Source: Zobellia uliginosa (GTDB taxonomy: Bacteria; Bacteroidota; Bacteroidia; Flavobacteriales; Flavobacteriaceae). From it: DNA of 64,000 nucleotides. The notes beneath the pieces are model-generated. The model was not told the origin of the DNA. It worked only from the letters and a program-made list of their open reading frames with translations, and did not search any database. The DNA is taken from the NCBI RefSeq assembly GCF_018860745.1, contig NZ_JAHKPY010000006.1, positions 119,683 through 183,682 of the forward strand, written 5' to 3'. Position 1 is the stretch's first letter, and each line of letters opens with the position of its first letter. The position numbers were made by a program, and so were the translations under genes. Of this stretch, positions 14,382 through 24,856 are shown piece after piece.

Positions 14382-14954
14382 CTATATTTTTAACTTAGTG
14401 ATAGCTTTGTAAGTAAACACTTCTTCTTTTTCTTACCATAGTTTTATCCATGTGTAAAGTTCAATACTACATATCTACCTAAATTTTCTAAAGTTTCTTC
14501 AAAATAATCAGTAGTATTTGAAAAGCTGTTTTTCAAACTCAGATATTAATTCATTAAAAATAAAGCGTTAAATCTAACATTCCACAACCCAGCTGATATA
14601 AAAGTAGATTATCAACAACAGGTACATACGTTTTATAACCATCATTATAAATTAACAATTTACAGCTACTACGTTTACCATAAAATTTACAGAATTACAC
14701 TGCAGTACTATAGCCGGTAAATACCATTCTATTCGGTAAAACTGAGATAATTCACTTTTTAAAGAATATCACATACTCCCACAACCCCCATAATTACGGA
14801 GTTTACCTGTTAATTTACTGTTAAATACATTTTATGTACGCATATATACATGTCTAAATTAGAATTGAACAATATTTACAGCTGTAGCTGAATATAAACC
14901 AATCAAACTCAACCATTAATTAACTCAATTATAAACTAACTTAAAGAGAACTAA
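14382..14954 (+). promoter_or_regulatory. 573-bp leader region of the susCD pair with possible operator palindrome
   Basis: No gene is apparent. The region is AT-rich. It contains TTTACAGCT twice (14659-14667 and 14875-14883). The second copy lies in a perfect 10-bp palindrome, TACAGCTGTA (14877-14886), about 68 bp upstream of the susC ATG. A clean TTG/TAnnTTTG promoter was not found. Its length and position suggest that susCD has its own promoter, separate from the GH2 operon. Confidence 0.3.
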
Positions 14955-17900
14955 ATGAAAAAATGGAAACTATTAATAACTAATAAATTAATAAGTAGGC
15001 ACTTACTTATTATGATATTGTTGTTAGCACAGAGTATTGGAGCACAAACACAGGAATTAACCGTTAGCGGTACGATTACAAGTGCAGATGATGGTGTACC
15101 TATACCAGGAGCCACTATAATAATCAAAGGAACATCTACAGGTACAACTTCAGACTTTGATGGGCACTATTCAATTTCAGCTAAAACCGGTGATATTTTG
15201 ACCTTTAGTTTCATTGGTATGAAAAACAAAAGCATAACAGTAACAAAAGCCAAATTGAATGTAATACTTGATGTAGAAGCAGAGAACCTAGATGAAGTTG
15301 TTGTTATTGGATACGGTGCTGTAAAGAAAAAGGAACTGACCGGTGCCGTTGCCCAGGTAAAATCCAAGGATATTGAACAGTTTGTAACTTCAGATGTTGC
15401 CTCTGCATTACAAGGACAAGTAGCAGGAGTCTCTGTTGTTTCTAGCTCAGGTGCACCTGGATCACAATCTAGTATACAAATAAGAGGTGTTACATCTATA
15501 TCGGGCTCAAATTCCCCATTATGGGTTGTAGACGGCATACCCCAAGTTGGAAATCCAGGCTTGAATATGAATGAAATTGAAACGTTTGATATTTTAAAGG
15601 ATGCGGCGTCAACAGCTGTTTATGGATCAAGAGGAGCTGCTGGTGTTATCTTAGTTACCACTAAAAAAGGTAAGGAGGGGGTTATGAGCGTTGATTTTAA
15701 CCACACCTATGGTATTCAGAGACTAAATGAAAATGCGCCTTTAATGAATGCAAGTGAGCAAATATCTTTTGAAACATTAAAAGAATCACTGGGTTTTACC
15801 AACCACATTTCAATTTTAGAAGCAAACCCTTCATGGTATAACAATGATAACGATTTTAGCGGTTATGTATTAAATAATAATGCTGCAACAACTAATTATA
15901 CCCTTAATGTTTCGGGCGGGGCAAACAACCTTACTTATAACTTTTCAGGAGGCTATTTAGATACCGAAGGTTCATTGGTAAACTCAAATTTAAAACGGTA
16001 CAATGCCCGTACATCTACAACATATACATCCGATAATTGGAAAATAAATACGAGTATTGCGGTAACTATCGAAAAGAATGCGGTAGCAAGTAGTGGTTTG
16101 CTAGCAACTGCAAGTCGCTACGCACCTTATTTTCCATTAATTGATCCTGAAGCAGACGCTGTTTTCACTACCGATGACGGACCTGTGACCACCCCTTTGA
16201 ACAATTTAGCACAATCAATTAAAAGAGAGAATCTATTTAGAAGAGATATTTTAAATGGAAGTTTGGATATTACACGTCGTGTCACAAATAACTTAGACTT
16301 TAAAACTAGAGTGGGTGTATCCATAAGGAATCAATTACAAAAACAATTTATACCCGCATACACACTTGTAAATCCAGATGATTTTAGTGATACAGAAACT
16401 GACCCTACAAAAAGTTCCGTACTAAGTGAATCACAAAGAACTTCTAAATTCAGTTGGGATGCCAGTTTAAATTATACCAAAGAAGTAGGTGAACATACTT
16501 TTGGTCTATTAGGAGCTGTTACATTAGAAGAAGATAGTTTTGAAGGGTTCTTTGGTCAAAAACAAGGCGTATCCAACAATGATATTAATGTTTTGAACAC
16601 TGCCACAATAAACCCAACTACAAATAGTCTAACTGGGTATGATATTTCGCGAGTGGGTACTTTGGGTAGATTGCAATACAATTACAAAGGAAAGTATCTA
16701 CTTTCATTTTTAGGCCGTTATGATGGTTCTTCTCAATTCGCACCTAACAATCGCTGGGGATTCTTCCCTTCGGCCTCTGCTGCGTGGAATGTATCTGATG
16801 AAGATTTTTGGAATTCCATATCGGATGTTGTGAACAACTTTAAGATTAGAGCAAGTTACGGAGAAGTAGGTTATGACCAAATACCGGCTTACGGATACAG
16901 TAGTACCATAGGACAGGCTGCAGATTATATTTTCTCGGACAACGATGCTTCCTTCACTAATGGAACTGCGATAAGAGATTATGCAAATGAAACCTTATCA
17001 TGGGAAACGTCTAAATCCGTAAACTTGGGTGTTGATTTAGCTTTTCTACAAAATAAGTTTGTTCTAACGGCAGAATATTACAATACCAAAAAAGAAGATA
17101 TGTTGTTTCCTATAACATATGCCAGTTCTTCTGGAGCATTTAATGCAAATGGTGGACCTTTTGATAACAATGACCACCGAAATGTAATATTAAATGTGGG
17201 TAATATGACCAATCAAGGATTTGAACTGGGGGCAAGATTCACACAAAATATTGGAGCAAGCAATTTGAATTTGAATGCTACTTTCTCAAAAAACACAAAT
17301 GAGATTACTAATATTTTCAACAATATTCCATTTATACTTAATGGTAATTCAGCCTTGGTTAGTGGAGATAATCAGAATTCACTTATTACGCAATTTGCCA
17401 CAGGTTATGAAGCTGGTGCCTTCATTATATATAAAACAGATGGCGTAATACAGACAGATGCAGAATTGGCAGAATACCAAAAACTTGGTGGACGGGGAAA
17501 TGCCGTAAAAGGAGATTTAAAATATGTAGACACAAATTCTGATGGTGAAATAACTGCTGAAGATAAAGTATACAGAGGAAGCGGATTACCCGACTTTGAA
17601 ATAGGCTTTAATATGAATTGGAACTATAAAAATTTCGATTTTGCCATGAACTGGTTTGGTAGTGTTGGCGCAGAAATCATGAATGGAAATAAAGCAGTGA
17701 GTTATATTGCCGGTCGCCATCCTGATTTAAATAACATTTGGACCGAGGATAACCCTACTTCTAACATTCCTAATTGGAGTGGAGCCAAAGGTGATATCAA
17801 CCATAATGGAAATACCGATTACTGGCTAGAAAAAGGGGATTATTTAAGGTTAAAACTAGTTACATTAGGGTATTCACTTCCCGCAGACGTTTTAGATAAA

Positions 17901-18071
17901 TTAAACATTTCTAATTTCAGACTTTTTGTTTCAGGACAAAACCCACTAACTATTACAGGGTATAAGGGGTTTGATCCTGAAATTGGAGGTAACGTTGCTA
18001 GAAGAGGTTTAGATGTTTCTAGATATCCAATATCTTCTTTGTACAGTTTAGGTATCAACGTCAGGTTTTAA
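14955..18071 (+). CDS. SusC-like TonB-dependent outer-membrane transporter
   Basis: 1,038 residues, the usual SusC/RagA size. The signal peptide ends near SIGAQ. A carboxypeptidase-regulatory-like domain follows (VSGTITSADDGVPIPGATI, about 35-110), then the TonB-box/plug transition DEVVVIGYGAVKKKELTGAV and plug segment VDGIPQVGNP, then the 22-strand barrel ending in SLGINVRF with the C-terminal aromatic residue of outer-membrane barrels. It imports oligosaccharides using TonB energy and works as a lidded pore with SusD, encoded 18 nt downstream. The partner and neighbours make sulfated galactan fragments the likely cargo. Confidence 0.96.
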   Translation: MKKWKLLITNKLISRHLLIMILLLAQSIGAQTQELTVSGTITSADDGVPIPGATIIIKGTSTGTTSDFDGHYSISAKTGDILTFSFIGMKNKSITVTKAKLNVILDVEAENLDEVVVIGYGAVKKKELTGAVAQVKSKDIEQFVTSDVASALQGQVAGVSVVSSSGAPGSQSSIQIRGVTSISGSNSPLWVVDGIPQVGNPGLNMNEIETFDILKDAASTAVYGSRGAAGVILVTTKKGKEGVMSVDFNHTYGIQRLNENAPLMNASEQISFETLKESLGFTNHISILEANPSWYNNDNDFSGYVLNNNAATTNYTLNVSGGANNLTYNFSGGYLDTEGSLVNSNLKRYNARTSTTYTSDNWKINTSIAVTIEKNAVASSGLLATASRYAPYFPLIDPEADAVFTTDDGPVTTPLNNLAQSIKRENLFRRDILNGSLDITRRVTNNLDFKTRVGVSIRNQLQKQFIPAYTLVNPDDFSDTETDPTKSSVLSESQRTSKFSWDASLNYTKEVGEHTFGLLGAVTLEEDSFEGFFGQKQGVSNNDINVLNTATINPTTNSLTGYDISRVGTLGRLQYNYKGKYLLSFLGRYDGSSQFAPNNRWGFFPSASAAWNVSDEDFWNSISDVVNNFKIRASYGEVGYDQIPAYGYSSTIGQAADYIFSDNDASFTNGTAIRDYANETLSWETSKSVNLGVDLAFLQNKFVLTAEYYNTKKEDMLFPITYASSSGAFNANGGPFDNNDHRNVILNVGNMTNQGFELGARFTQNIGASNLNLNATFSKNTNEITNIFNNIPFILNGNSALVSGDNQNSLITQFATGYEAGAFIIYKTDGVIQTDAELAEYQKLGGRGNAVKGDLKYVDTNSDGEITAEDKVYRGSGLPDFEIGFNMNWNYKNFDFAMNWFGSVGAEIMNGNKAVSYIAGRHPDLNNIWTEDNPTSNIPNWSGAKGDINHNGNTDYWLEKGDYLRLKLVTLGYSLPADVLDKLNISNFRLFVSGQNPLTITGYKGFDPEIGGNVARRGLDVSRYPISSLYSLGINVRF

Positions 18072-18089
18072 AAAAAAAAGAATTATAAT

Positions 18090-19877
18090 ATGAGAAATAT
18101 TAAAAATAAATTAATCGCACTTATTGCAATTACAGGCTTTTTGCAATCATGCTCTGATTATCTAGAACAAGATAATCCCAATGAAGCTTCTACAGATACG
18201 TACTATTCTGATCTGGACCAGACTAATGCTAGCCTAACGGGTGTTTACGGAGGAATGTTAGATACTTTTATAGTAAATGCATGGTCAGAATCTCTACGGT
18301 CAGATTTAGGAATTCATTCTTTATTAAGACCGGACAAGCCCAAACCTAACGCGAGAATTACTCCATTTTATGCCCATACCTATACCTCTGGTAGCTTTAA
18401 TTTCCATAGGCAATGGAATGCTCTATATCAAGTTATCTTTCGATCCAATCAACTTATTGAAGGGCTTGAAAATATGGATGATACTTTTAAAAGTGATGAC
18501 CGCTGGACCGAACAAATGGGCCAGGCAAGACTCTTAAGGGGTATGTGCCATTTTTATTTACATTCCATATACAATAACGGAGAAATCATAATCCGTGATA
18601 AAGTTCCTGGAGGTGTAGAGGAAGTTTCCGTACCCACATCAACATCAGCAGAAGTACTTGCATTTTTTAGGGAGGATCTAGTTTATGCATATAACCATCT
18701 TCCTGCTGCTTTCAATGAAAAATCAAGAGTAGACAAAGGAGTTGCCGCAACACTTTTAGGCACTAGTTATTTATATGAGGAAGAATACGGGCAAGCGCTT
18801 AACTATTTTAATGATGTCATTACAAATTCTGAATATGGGTACGCACTTTTGACAGGAGAAAATGTTAAACAAATGTATACCCAAGCAGGAGATTTTAATT
18901 CAGAATCAATTTTTGAAATAAATTACTCGGTTGCGTTAAAACCAGAAGAGTCTCAATGGTACGAGGAGAGTTTTAATAACAGAAACGCCAGATACTCTGC
19001 CATGAACGGTAAAGGTGGAGGAGCTCCAGAACATTACGTTCCCGCTGCTTGGTTAACAGAAGCATATTCTACAGAATTTTTAGATCCTTTAGACCAACGG
19101 AATACGGTAAAAGGTTTTAACGGTAGGGACAGGATTGAAGATAATATATCCTTAAGAGCATCCTCTATGATTGCACTCGTGAACGACGAACATGCTGAAT
19201 TTTACCAAAAACCTACTGCAGCAATTGCTGAGAAATTCGATAACAATAAAATTTCCGCTTTCAAGCAATTTACAAATCATGACATTGCAGAGCATGAAAA
19301 GAATGTTGGTGGCTCACCGTGGAAATCAGGAAAAAACGTAATAGTTAATCGTTTAGCAGACGTTTATTTAATGAGAGCGGAAGCATATTTGGAAACCGGC
19401 AAAATTACCGAAGCGTTAGCAGATATTAATACCATAAGAGCGCGTTGGGGCTTGGCATTATTGGGGCCTGCTGTAGATGGTAGTAAAACGTATATTGCCA
19501 ATGAACCGGTAACAAATATGCCATATACCGATGAAAATACGTTGAGGAAACATCTAAGACATGTTGAAAGACCTCTAGAATTAAACGTTCAAGGTATTTC
19601 TACTAGAAACATAGATTTGAGAAGATGGGGTAATGCGCAAGCCAGATTTGCAGAATTAAATGACATTAAGTACTACCTTACCGATTACGAATATGTAAAG
19701 AATGCCGGTGGTGCAACAGCAATCAGAGAAAATAGCTTATTGACAAGAACCGTCACAGAAAAGGAATTGTATAGCAATGGAGAGAACGAGTTTAAAGATG
19801 CTTCTCAAAATTACAATGAACTACGTGATTATTTACCACTGCCCCTTACTGAAACAGATAATAATACAAGCCTGTAA
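18090..19877 (+). CDS. SusD/RagB-family glycan-binding lipoprotein
   Basis: 595 residues; a lipoprotein leader ending LQSCSDYLEQDNP, the hallmark SusD N-terminus. Helical TPR-like segments follow (ARLLRGMCHFYLHSIYNNGE; VYLMRAEAYLETGKITEAL) with the usual C-terminal ERPLELNVQGISTRNIDLRRWG stretch. It binds the glycan at the cell surface and closes the SusC pore. It is translated 18 nt after susC, so the two form one unit. No SusE/F-like surface binding protein follows; a strong terminator ends the transcript. Confidence 0.96.
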   Translation: MRNIKNKLIALIAITGFLQSCSDYLEQDNPNEASTDTYYSDLDQTNASLTGVYGGMLDTFIVNAWSESLRSDLGIHSLLRPDKPKPNARITPFYAHTYTSGSFNFHRQWNALYQVIFRSNQLIEGLENMDDTFKSDDRWTEQMGQARLLRGMCHFYLHSIYNNGEIIIRDKVPGGVEEVSVPTSTSAEVLAFFREDLVYAYNHLPAAFNEKSRVDKGVAATLLGTSYLYEEEYGQALNYFNDVITNSEYGYALLTGENVKQMYTQAGDFNSESIFEINYSVALKPEESQWYEESFNNRNARYSAMNGKGGGAPEHYVPAAWLTEAYSTEFLDPLDQRNTVKGFNGRDRIEDNISLRASSMIALVNDEHAEFYQKPTAAIAEKFDNNKISAFKQFTNHDIAEHEKNVGGSPWKSGKNVIVNRLADVYLMRAEAYLETGKITEALADINTIRARWGLALLGPAVDGSKTYIANEPVTNMPYTDENTLRKHLRHVERPLELNVQGISTRNIDLRRWGNAQARFAELNDIKYYLTDYEYVKNAGGATAIRENSLLTRTVTEKELYSNGENEFKDASQNYNELRDYLPLPLTETDNNTSL

Positions 19878-19966
19878 GATGAGTACATTGCAAATTTGGT
19901 TAATGGTATAATCAGTTCTATTATTAAATAATTATAGGATTAAAATACGTTACAGAATCACTTCAT

Positions 19967-20010
19967 AATAAAGCAGCTACAAAATAATGTAGCTGCTTTA
20001 TTCATTTTTC
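19967..20010 (+). terminator. Terminator closing the PUL after susD
   Basis: Perfect stem ATAAAGCAGCTAC / GTAGCTGCTTTAT (about 19968-19980 with 19989-20001) with an 8-nt loop, followed by a T-rich tail. It marks the right end of the PUL transcripts. The rest of 19878-20230 (353 bp) shows no gene; it holds only this terminator and the leader of the next gene. Confidence 0.85.
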
Positions 20011-20230
20011 CCCACCCTTGACTTATAAAATGAAAAACACCTAAATTTTCTGGTTTGCGCTAATTAAATCTCCGTAGAAATCCATATTTTACATTAATAA
20101 AGCACAGTCCCAGTACCAAAATTTTATGTTGCATAAATTTCTAGTAGTTATTATCTCTGCTTAACGTTGAAACGCAATCTAACATACCCTACTACATTTC
20201 TCAATTTAAGTTTTACTTAAAATCAAGGTT

Positions 20231-23200
20231 ATGAAGAAACATTCAAAATTTACTTTTACTCTATTGTTCTTTATAATTTTAGGAACATTACAAGCCAAAG
20301 CACAATCTACAAATATTGAACACCAAGTTTATTTGTTGGGAAACACCACTGATATTGATATGGAATCTCCATTCTATGATAGCCTGTCATCGGTTTTTCC
20401 ATCCACAGCACCTTTTACCGTTATCCTTAACGGAGACCTTATAAATAGTGGTTACAGCAAAGAACCGACTTTCCAAGATTCATTAAAAATCGATAAACTT
20501 TTGAGAAGTATCACTACGTTCAAAAACGGAAAGGTCGTTATCATTCCCGGAGATAGGGATTGGGCCAATTCCAGAAAAAAGGGATTGAGCAGTGTAAACA
20601 AACTAGAGAAATTAATTAAGTCCATGGATTTCAACAATGTAAAATGGGCTATTAAAAAGGGCTGTCCCGGACCCGATATTATTGATATTACCGAACACTT
20701 AATATTGGTGTCTATAAATACACAATGGTACAATCACCCTTTTGAAAAACCGGATGCGACCACTGCGGAATGTGGTATTGCCACAGAGCGGGATTTTCTT
20801 ATTGAACTGGAAAATGCAGTAGAAGATTCCGAGGATAAAAACATACTTGTGGCAGGGCATTTTCCATTAGAATCGTTAGGAAACTACGGAGGACATTTTC
20901 AGTTTTCAAAATATGTATCCCCTCCCCTTTTAGGAAGCCTTATTGCGGGTTACAGGCAAAATATAGGTTCTTCAGTAGACATTGTAAACAAGCGTTTTAA
21001 TGCTATTCGTGGCAGTATTGGGAATATCGTCCTCCGGAAAGGGTCTGTTATCTATGCAGCTGGTCATGAAAAAAACCTTCAGGTTCTTCGTATGGGAGAA
21101 AATTATATCATAAATAGTGGGGCACCAACTAAGGCAAAATATGTAGCTAAAGATAAAGAACACACCCTTTTTGCTAGGGCCATTCCCGGCCTAGTGGAAT
21201 TGGACTACTATAGCTCTGGAAAAGTTGGTTATATCATTCACAAATTCACGCCTTCAGGAGAATTTGAAGCGAATTCTACGGAAACCCTATTTACTTCGCC
21301 ATGTGAATCGGACACAGACGCCAATTTTAATTCCGCATACAATCCGTGTAAACCTACAATCGCTGAAAAACATGGACCAAGAACTTGGGCCAAAGACACT
21401 ATTGCCATAGCCGGCGATTACACTATTGGGGGTGTGACAAAGTTCTTTATGGGCGAACACTACAGAACGACCTGGAAGGCTCCTGTAAAAGTACCTTATC
21501 TGGACTTAGAACAAACCTTTGGCGGATTATCCGTCTACGAGAAGGGCGGCGGACACCAGACCACTTCTTTAAAAATCAAAGGAGGAGACGGCAGGGAATA
21601 TGCCTTTCGCTCCGTAGACAAAGACCCGCTTCAACTATTGCCTTATGAGCTCCAAGGGACGATCATAGCAAGAGTATTGCAAGATGTCACTTCATGGCAG
21701 CAACCTTATGGAGCAATGGCCGTTGGTTCCATGTTGAATGCTACTGATATTTTGCATGCCACTCCCAAACTGTACATGATGCCACCATCTAATGAATTAG
21801 GTGCTTTTAAAAGTAAATATTCCAATCTTCTGGGAATGTTAGAAGAAAAACCAGTGAATGTAAAAAAAGTTGCACAACCCTTTGCTAACGCCGATGAGAT
21901 TTTGCAAAGTCGAAAAATGTTCAGGGAACTTTATAAAGACCACGATAATAAAGTAAATGCCAAAGAGTACGCAAAAGCAAGAATGTTCGATATTTTAGTT
22001 GGCGACTGGGGAAAACATGAAGACAATTGGAAGTGGGCCGGATATAAGAAAAAACATGATTACCTATACAGACCCATTCCACGAGATAGAGATTACGTAT
22101 TTTCTCTGTGGGACGGCTTTCTACCCTACTTGGCAGATAGAAAATGGGGAATTGCAAGAGGAGAGAATTTTGGATACAAAATCAATGATATCCGTAGTCT
22201 AACATTTAGCTCGCAACCGGCAGACAGACGTCTACTTAACGAACTTACACGAAAAGATTGGCAAGAAGCTGCTAAGTATATTCAAACGCATATTACAGAT
22301 CAGGTCATTGAAGAGGGAATTAACACAATGCCCTCAGAAATATATGAACTTTCAGGGGAAGAAATAGTCCAAAAATTAAAACAACGTAACAAAGATTTAA
22401 ATATTTATGCAAATCAATATTACGAGCAATTAATGGTTGGCGGTGTAGAAGTTGTTGGATCAAATAAAAGAGAATATTTTGAAGTAACAAGAAATGAAGA
22501 TGGTTCAGTAAAAGTATCTATGTTCAATACTATAGATGATAAAAACATAAAAGGAAAACGACTTTATTACGAGCGGACTTTTGACCCAAAGGAAACTAAA
22601 GAAATTCGTCTTTACGGATTGGATGGCCATGACGTTTTTAATATTTCTGGAGCAGCAAGAAAATCTATAAAAATCAGAATAATTGGTGGGCCTGACCCTG
22701 ATGTTATTACAGACAATTCTACTGTGCAAAAAGGAGGGAAGAAAACTCTAATTTATGAAAAGGGGAATACCTCAGTACTTCATCTTGGAGAAGAAAGCAA
22801 AATTGTTGACCATTGGAACACAGAACTCTATTCTTACGATAGGCATAGATTTGGATTCAACAGGTATCTGCCGATTGCGGCCATCCAGTACAACAGTAAC
22901 CAAGGATTGGGAATAAATGCAGGAATTGAATTTACCCAAAGAAACCCTTTAAAAATAGACTACAGTTCAAAGCATAGAATAACCGGTACGTTTACAACTG
23001 AAAGCATCAACATACTCAAATATGAAGGAAGGTTCCATCATGTTTTTAGAAAATGGGATATCCAAATAGGTGGTAAATATGCAGACCATAATAGCTTTAC
23101 GGATTTTTATGGCTTAGGTAATGGCTCCATAAAAGATGACGATTTAGATGATATGGATTTTTACAAAACCAGATATGATTCCTATAGTCTTCATGCCGGT

Positions 23201-23917
23201 ATAATCAAGGATTTCTGGAAAAGAAGCCGTCTTGGTTTTACTTTCAACTACGAGAATAATAAAACAATTAGAGAAGAAGGTACCATCTTAGCTAAAGATA
23301 ACCCCAATCCCCTACTTGAAACGTTTGGTCTTGGAGATGCCAATCTCTATGAAATCATAGCGGAATTAGATTTCGATTTTAGGAATAGAACAAGCCTTCC
23401 CGAACAGGGAGCTCGTTTTTTCTTTAAGCATGAAAGTGGTTTGGTATCAGATAATATGAATTCAAATTATGGCATTACCCAAGCTTTTTTTGAACAATAT
23501 GCTACTACCAATGGTAAAACACCCCTAACATTAGGATTACGTTTTGGTGGTACTACAACCTATGGAGATGAAACTATTCCTTTTTATAAACTGAATTATT
23601 TGGGTCAAAATTCCAATTTAAGAGGCTATGTAAACAATAGGTTTACTGGCAAGTCTACATTATATCTTAACTCGGAATTACGTCTGCAATTGTCAGAATT
23701 TCGTACGTCTATCGTACCCATGAAGTTTGGCATAAAAGTCTTTTATGATACGGGCAGGGTTTTTTCCGATTATGATATGAATTCTGATTGGCATCAAGGA
23801 TATGGTTTTGGACTTTATATGGTTCCTCTTTCCGAACAGTTTGCTATTGGTGTTTCAGCCGGGTTTTCAGAAGAAGAATCTGGGCTTATTTTATTTAGCG
23901 TCGGATCAACGTTTTAG
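20231..23917 (+). CDS. Calcineurin-like phosphoesterase domain fused to outer-membrane beta-barrel; phosphatase motifs degenerate
   Basis: 1,228 residues with a signal peptide ending QAKAQ. Residues ~30-340 follow the calcineurin-like metallophosphatase pattern: NGDLINSG, IIPGDRDW, VAGHFPLES, IYAAGHEKNLQ. Several metal ligands differ from the family norm. The opening GDxG motif reads GNTT, GNHD reads GDRD, and the final GHxH reads GHEK. A long central region (about 380-850) is followed by a surface-antigen/BamA-like barrel (about 870-1228) with NLRGYVNNRFTG and a C-terminal SVGSTF. Such fusions occur in Bacteroidetes and are exported to the outer membrane. It starts after the PUL terminator and need not be functionally tied to the PUL. 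Role unknown. Confidence 0.8.
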   Translation: MKKHSKFTFTLLFFIILGTLQAKAQSTNIEHQVYLLGNTTDIDMESPFYDSLSSVFPSTAPFTVILNGDLINSGYSKEPTFQDSLKIDKLLRSITTFKNGKVVIIPGDRDWANSRKKGLSSVNKLEKLIKSMDFNNVKWAIKKGCPGPDIIDITEHLILVSINTQWYNHPFEKPDATTAECGIATERDFLIELENAVEDSEDKNILVAGHFPLESLGNYGGHFQFSKYVSPPLLGSLIAGYRQNIGSSVDIVNKRFNAIRGSIGNIVLRKGSVIYAAGHEKNLQVLRMGENYIINSGAPTKAKYVAKDKEHTLFARAIPGLVELDYYSSGKVGYIIHKFTPSGEFEANSTETLFTSPCESDTDANFNSAYNPCKPTIAEKHGPRTWAKDTIAIAGDYTIGGVTKFFMGEHYRTTWKAPVKVPYLDLEQTFGGLSVYEKGGGHQTTSLKIKGGDGREYAFRSVDKDPLQLLPYELQGTIIARVLQDVTSWQQPYGAMAVGSMLNATDILHATPKLYMMPPSNELGAFKSKYSNLLGMLEEKPVNVKKVAQPFANADEILQSRKMFRELYKDHDNKVNAKEYAKARMFDILVGDWGKHEDNWKWAGYKKKHDYLYRPIPRDRDYVFSLWDGFLPYLADRKWGIARGENFGYKINDIRSLTFSSQPADRRLLNELTRKDWQEAAKYIQTHITDQVIEEGINTMPSEIYELSGEEIVQKLKQRNKDLNIYANQYYEQLMVGGVEVVGSNKREYFEVTRNEDGSVKVSMFNTIDDKNIKGKRLYYERTFDPKETKEIRLYGLDGHDVFNISGAARKSIKIRIIGGPDPDVITDNSTVQKGGKKTLIYEKGNTSVLHLGEESKIVDHWNTELYSYDRHRFGFNRYLPIAAIQYNSNQGLGINAGIEFTQRNPLKIDYSSKHRITGTFTTESINILKYEGRFHHVFRKWDIQIGGKYADHNSFTDFYGLGNGSIKDDDLDDMDFYKTRYDSYSLHAGIIKDFWKRSRLGFTFNYENNKTIREEGTILAKDNPNPLLETFGLGDANLYEIIAELDFDFRNRTSLPEQGARFFFKHESGLVSDNMNSNYGITQAFFEQYATTNGKTPLTLGLRFGGTTTYGDETIPFYKLNYLGQNSNLRGYVNNRFTGKSTLYLNSELRLQLSEFRTSIVPMKFGIKVFYDTGRVFSDYDMNSDWHQGYGFGLYMVPLSEQFAIGVSAGFSEEESGLILFSVGSTF

Positions 23918-23971
23918 AAAAAATTATCCGAATAAAATGCATCAAAAATAAGATTATAAATAGTGTTACGA

Positions 23972-24856
23972 TTAAATCTTTAAGCGTATTCCCGTCCTTA
24001 AATAATAGATATTGTTCTTTTTTACGGAGTTTATGGTATTATGATTACTATCCTTTAACTTAGCATTACTACTCATAATCCTAGAAACGTTACCAAATAA
24101 TTCTAGATGCTTCGTGAATTTATATTCATAGCGTAAACCAGATATTATTATAGACATATTTGCCTTATCCGCTATTTCATTTTCGTTTACTAAAAGCCCA
24201 CCCTGTATGTTTGCCGTAAACCCGTCAAGCTCCGCCACCCATTTTAACCTTGATTTCGCAGAAATGTGGTATTGAAGATTTGCAGTAGGAATACCCAGTT
24301 TATAAGACCACTTCGGATGGAATTTTCTGTAATAACTTATAAATGGTAAAGGAAATGGAATCCCTCTATTTTCGGCATACGATACGCCAATTATCAATCT
24401 ATATGGTTTGGATACTTTGCTATCTTTTCTTTTGTCATTTATAAATACGACATCCCCAGCAAAAACAGCATCTTCAACAGATAATTTTCGAACGAGGTTA
24501 GAGCTATAACCTATGGAAAATCGAGCTCCAAAACGCCAGTCGCCTTTCATTTTAAAGGTATAGCCAAAATTAATATCCAAAAGCTGAAAATCTTCAACTG
24601 CTTCAATATCAAAATTATCTACACTGCTGTCAAAGGAAAGGTCTATTTTACTATAGTCCATCCCTACTAGGAAATAATTACCCTCACCTAACCTTATAGG
24701 ATAATTAAATGCACCCCTAAGCCGATCGTAACCTACTTCTGAGCCTCCTTTAGGCAGACGTGTATAATCTATTTTGGCAAGATCTGACAGTTGAGCTGAA
24801 CAATTACCCAAACCTAGTACTAGAATTATTAGCAGTTTTAATGTAGTATATCTCAT
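23972..24856 (-). CDS. Outer-membrane beta-barrel protein, DUF6268-like
   Basis: 294 residues with a signal peptide ending NCSAQ. The remainder is alternating beta strands rich in Tyr and Phe (FLVGMDYSKIDLSF, WRFGARFSIGYSS, RYEYKFTKHLELFGNVSRI), ending YYLRTGIRLKI as in outer-membrane barrels. The opening LAKIDYTRLPKGG is reminiscent of the DUF6268 barrel family; this assignment is from memory. It is transcribed toward the phosphatase-barrel gene and ends 54 nt from it. Function unknown. Confidence 0.6.
   Translation of the reverse strand: MRYTTLKLLIILVLGLGNCSAQLSDLAKIDYTRLPKGGSEVGYDRLRGAFNYPIRLGEGNYFLVGMDYSKIDLSFDSSVDNFDIEAVEDFQLLDINFGYTFKMKGDWRFGARFSIGYSSNLVRKLSVEDAVFAGDVVFINDKRKDSKVSKPYRLIIGVSYAENRGIPFPLPFISYYRKFHPKWSYKLGIPTANLQYHISAKSRLKWVAELDGFTANIQGGLLVNENEIADKANMSIIISGLRYEYKFTKHLELFGNVSRIMSSNAKLKDSNHNTINSVKKNNIYYLRTGIRLKI

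Noticed and set aside
20385..21170. Considering the 1,228-aa protein an active phosphatase of the PUL
   Set aside because: Several metal-ligand motifs are altered and it lies beyond the PUL terminator, so neither activity nor PUL membership is supported.
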